DNA of 64,000 nucleotides from Solwaraspora sp. WMMD406. Its GTDB lineage: Bacteria; Actinomycetota; Actinomycetes; Mycobacteriales; Micromonosporaceae. The number at the start of each line of letters is the position of its first letter. Position 1 is the stretch's first letter. Under the pieces are notes generated by a model. The model worked only from the letters and a program-made list of their open reading frames with translations, was not told the DNA's origin and did not search any database. The stretch is from contig NZ_JARUBF010000001.1 in assembly GCF_029626025.1 (NCBI RefSeq), positions 1,240,001 through 1,304,000 on the forward strand, written 5' to 3'. The translations under genes were made by a program, and so were the position numbers. Of the stretch, positions 61,532-64,000 are shown one piece after another.

Positions 61532-62493
61532 TGCCGCTCTGGCTGGAGTTGACCATCCGGGTCGGCGCCGTCGTCGTCGCGTTCCTGACCCTGCCGCTGC
61601 TCGTCGGACACATGGAACACAAGGCGATGGCGCACATGCAGGGCCGACTCGGCCCGATGTACGCCGGCGGCTTCCACGGCTGGGCGCAACTCGTCGCCGA
61701 CGGCATCAAGTTCGTGCAGAAGGAAGACATCACCCCACGCGCCGCCGACCGGCCGGTGTTCCGGCTCGCCCCGGCGATCGCGCTCGTGCCGTACCTGCTG
61801 GTCCTGCTCGTCATCCCACTCGGGCCGAACGATCTCGTCGGCCAGCCGCTCGACGTCGGCCTGTTCTTCGTCCTGGCCGTGATGGGCGTCGGCGTCGTCG
61901 CCGTGCTGATGGCCGCCTGGGCGTCGGCCAACAAGTACAGCCTGCTCGGCGGGCTGCGCGGTGCCGCCCAACTCCTCGCCTACGAACTGCCGCTGGTGCT
62001 CGCCGCAGCCAGCGTCGCGATGGCCGCCGGCACCCTGTCGCTGTCCGGCATCGTCGACGCGTGGCAACCGTGGTGGCTGCTCTGGCAGGCCCCCGCCCTG
62101 ATCGTGTTCTTCCTCGCCGGCATGGCCGAGATCCGCCGCCCGCCGTTCGACATGCCGATCGCCGACTCCGAGCTCGTCTTCGGCTACCTGACCGAATACA
62201 CCGGACTGCGGTTCGCGTTCTTCCTGCTCGCCGAGTACGCCGGCATCGTCGTCATCGCCGCGCTGACCACCGTGCTGTTCCTCGGCGGCTGGCACGGGCC
62301 GTTCGGCGTCGACCAGCTCGGCTGGCTGTGGACCATGCTCAAGGTGTTCGCCGTCTCGTTCGTCATCATCTGGATCCGGGTGTCGTTCCCCCGGCTGCGC
62401 GAAGACCAGCTGCAACGGCTGTGCTGGCTGGTGCTGGTGCCGGTCGCGTTGGCGCAGCTGGTGCTCACCGCAGGTGTGAAGATCGCGCTCTGA
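61531..62493 (+). CDS. nuoH: NADH-quinone oxidoreductase subunit H (orphan copy)
   Basis: A 320-residue membrane protein with about eight spans. NuoH motifs include ERKAMAHMQGRLGP-like HKAMAHMQGRLGP, the quinone-site region VQKEDITPRAADR, EIRRPPFDMPIADSELVFGY and RVSFPRLREDQL. It forms the quinone chamber between the hydrophilic arm and the membrane arm. ATG 61531 is used (GTG 61528 in frame). It is followed by a glycosyltransferase gene overlapping the stop codon. Confidence 0.94.
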   Translation: MPLWLELTIRVGAVVVAFLTLPLLVGHMEHKAMAHMQGRLGPMYAGGFHGWAQLVADGIKFVQKEDITPRAADRPVFRLAPAIALVPYLLVLLVIPLGPNDLVGQPLDVGLFFVLAVMGVGVVAVLMAAWASANKYSLLGGLRGAAQLLAYELPLVLAAASVAMAAGTLSLSGIVDAWQPWWLLWQAPALIVFFLAGMAEIRRPPFDMPIADSELVFGYLTEYTGLRFAFFLLAEYAGIVVIAALTTVLFLGGWHGPFGVDQLGWLWTMLKVFAVSFVIIWIRVSFPRLREDQLQRLCWLVLVPVALAQLVLTAGVKIAL

Positions 62494-64000
62494 TGACCAC
62501 GCTGACGCCGGGCCGCGCCACCCCTGACACCGCTCCCGACACCGTCCCCGATGCCACCCCCGACATCGCTCCCGACGCCGATCTTGACGCCGCCCCCGGC
62601 GACCCGCGCAGGGCGTTCGGCAGCGCGTTCGGCAGGGCGTTCGGTGTCGCGCCCGGCGTACTGCTCGGAGTCGTACTCGCCGCCGGCGCGGCCGGGCAGA
62701 TCGCCGTCTGGGCCGCCGGCACCTGGCTGTGGAACGACGAGACCGCGATCGCCATCAACCTGCGGCGCGGCTTCCTCGCCCTCACCCGGGGGCTCGAATT
62801 CCAGCAGGTCGCCCCGGTCGGCTGGCTCTGGCTGGAAAAAGCCCTGCTGTACGCCTTCGGCACCGACGAACGGGTCCTGCGGCTGCCGTCCCTGCTCGGC
62901 ATGCTCACCGTCCTGGTGCTCACGGCCGTCGTCACCCGCCGGGCGGTCGGCCGGTGGGCGGCGGTCGCCGCCACCGCGCTGATCGCCGCCGCGCCGATGA
63001 TCCTGACCTACGTCGGCGAGCTCAAGCAGTACGCCGTCGAAGCGGCGGTCACCCTCGTCGTACTGCTGCTCACCGAACGGTTCCTCGCGGCACTCCGGTC
63101 GCGCCCCGAACCGCGACGGCTCCTGCTGCCGTTGGCCGGCTGGCTGGCCGCCACCGGAGTCGCCGTCTTCGTCAGCCTGACCGCCGTCTTGGCCCTGGCC
63201 GGCGCGGTCGCCGGGGCGGTCCTGATTTCGGCGGTACGTCGCCGCTGGCGCGACGCGCTGCTGCTGGCGGTCGGTTCGGTGCCGGCCGCCGGCTTCGCCG
63301 CCGCGCTGATTTATCGCCGCCGGCAGTACCCGTTCATGCCCGGCCAGGCCGACTACTTCACCGGCGGCACCCCGCCGGCCGGCAGCGGGCCGGCCGAGCT
63401 CCTCGCCTGGCTGCCGCAGATGTGGACCGGCTTCGTCAGCATCACCCTGCAGTGGCGGTATCCGCTGCTGATCTTGCTGCTGATGCTGGCCGGCCTGGTG
63501 GCGCTCGCCTGGCGGGGCCGCCCGCAGGGCCGGCTGTCCCGAACGTCGTGGCGGGACCGGCAGACATGGCGGGACCGGCAGACGTGGGCGGCCATGCTCG
63601 GCGGCGTACTGCTGATGGCGGTGCTGGCGGCGGCGGCCCGTGGCCTGCCGCTGGCCGATCGGGTCGCCACCTGGCTGATCGCCCCCACGGTCATCCTGGT
63701 CGTCGCCGGCCTCGACGGCACCGCCCGGCTCGTGGTCCGGGCCGGCCGCCGCTGGAGCCGACCGGGTCGCGCGGCGCGGACGGTGTGGACCGCGCTGACC
63801 GCACTGGCCGTCCTGTTGACCGCCGCCGTGCTGCCGACGGTCGCGGCACCGGCCGCCGACGCCGCCTACCGGCAGGCGCTCGACCCCCGGGTCAAGGACG
63901 CCGGTCCGGCCGCGCTCGCCGACGTCGCCCAGCAGCTCCAACCCGGCGACGTCGTACTCGTCTACTGGTTCAGCTACCGGATGGTGCAGTGGTACGGCCC
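62493..64000 (+). CDS. GT39-like membrane glycosyltransferase (truncated by window end)
   Basis: Open to the window end after 502 codons; 3' end missing. The N-terminus carries a PD-rich repeat (PDTAPDTVPDATPDIAPD). Then come many membrane spans (from about residue 50) with the acidic motif LWNDETAIAIN in the first outer loop, as in protein O-mannosyltransferase/ArnT-like GT-C enzymes, where such Asp/Glu residues bind the lipid-linked sugar. It would transfer a sugar from a polyprenyl carrier outside the membrane. A WRDRQT duplication lies near residue 350. It is translationally coupled to nuoH (TGATG). Confidence 0.82.
   Translation, partial: MTTLTPGRATPDTAPDTVPDATPDIAPDADLDAAPGDPRRAFGSAFGRAFGVAPGVLLGVVLAAGAAGQIAVWAAGTWLWNDETAIAINLRRGFLALTRGLEFQQVAPVGWLWLEKALLYAFGTDERVLRLPSLLGMLTVLVLTAVVTRRAVGRWAAVAATALIAAAPMILTYVGELKQYAVEAAVTLVVLLLTERFLAALRSRPEPRRLLLPLAGWLAATGVAVFVSLTAVLALAGAVAGAVLISAVRRRWRDALLLAVGSVPAAGFAAALIYRRRQYPFMPGQADYFTGGTPPAGSGPAELLAWLPQMWTGFVSITLQWRYPLLILLLMLAGLVALAWRGRPQGRLSRTSWRDRQTWRDRQTWAAMLGGVLLMAVLAAAARGLPLADRVATWLIAPTVILVVAGLDGTARLVVRAGRRWSRPGRAARTVWTALTALAVLLTAAVLPTVAAPAADAAYRQALDPRVKDAGPAALADVAQQLQPGDVVLVYWFSYRMVQWYG

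Overview
This is a high-GC actinobacterial chromosome segment. GTG and TTG starts are common, operons are tightly overlapped, and the GH9 cellulase, CBM2-tailed kinase, DUF3152 proteins, DUF3107, MoeZ, KtrAB and CmtR-like regulator all fit Micromonosporaceae (Micromonospora, Solwaraspora or a relative). No rRNA, tRNA or CRISPR array was seen.

Layout. 1-2.6 kb: the 3' end of an unidentified gene, then a secreted GH9 cellulase behind a TTGACA promoter that carries a perfect CebR/CelR operator. 2.6-9.5 kb: a membrane M28 peptidase on the minus strand, then a plus-strand signalling operon (receiver-PP2C phosphatase, CHASE3 histidine kinase, Rcp1-like receiver, inositol-phosphatase-like enzyme). 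9.5-23.8 kb: a DUF2218 gene with an IdeR-like iron box, secreted peptidoglycan-hydrolase-like proteins, a membrane aminopropyltransferase-like protein, a Ser/Thr kinase with an extracellular CBM2 domain, KtrAB potassium uptake, a secreted GDPD, a RecQ-phosphoribosyltransferase fusion, a His-rich exported protein and a methyltransferase. 23.8-41.7 kb: mostly housekeeping genes (DEAD-box helicase, DUF3107, TetR, two DUF3152 proteins, MoeZ, cyclase-like protein, ProBA, ATL, GPH transporter, PLP lyase-like enzyme, arginase family).

About 41.7-52 kb is an accessory region. It holds a DUF559-type nuclease-fold protein, a DivIVA-like plus zinc-ribbon operon facing a mini-GntR regulator across a perfect operator, an 884-bp IS5-family element, a four-gene operon of small helical proteins, a 68-bp MITE related to the IS, and an AT-richer cassette with a C5-cytosine methyltransferase, a Vsr endonuclease with two cysteine-rich repeats, and an unrecognised protein that is probably the matching restriction enzyme.

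52-64 kb returns to high GC: a CmtR-like metal sensor with a CDF exporter, orphan NuoB, DUF2252, a Panacea-PemK toxin-antitoxin pair behind a LexA-like box (the toxin gene appears frameshifted near its end), a TetR/SnoaL/NmrA locus with two perfect TetR palindromes, a beta-propeller protein, glucose dehydrogenase, then NuoC-NuoH and a truncated GT39-like membrane glycosyltransferase. NuoB, NuoC and NuoH without the other complex I subunits suggest a partial second complex I locus.

The points most worth following are the Dcm-Vsr-candidate restriction cassette, the SOS-linked PanAT module, the CBM2 kinase, the four-gene helical operon, and a recurring pattern of short tandem repeats that begin at or over stop codons.
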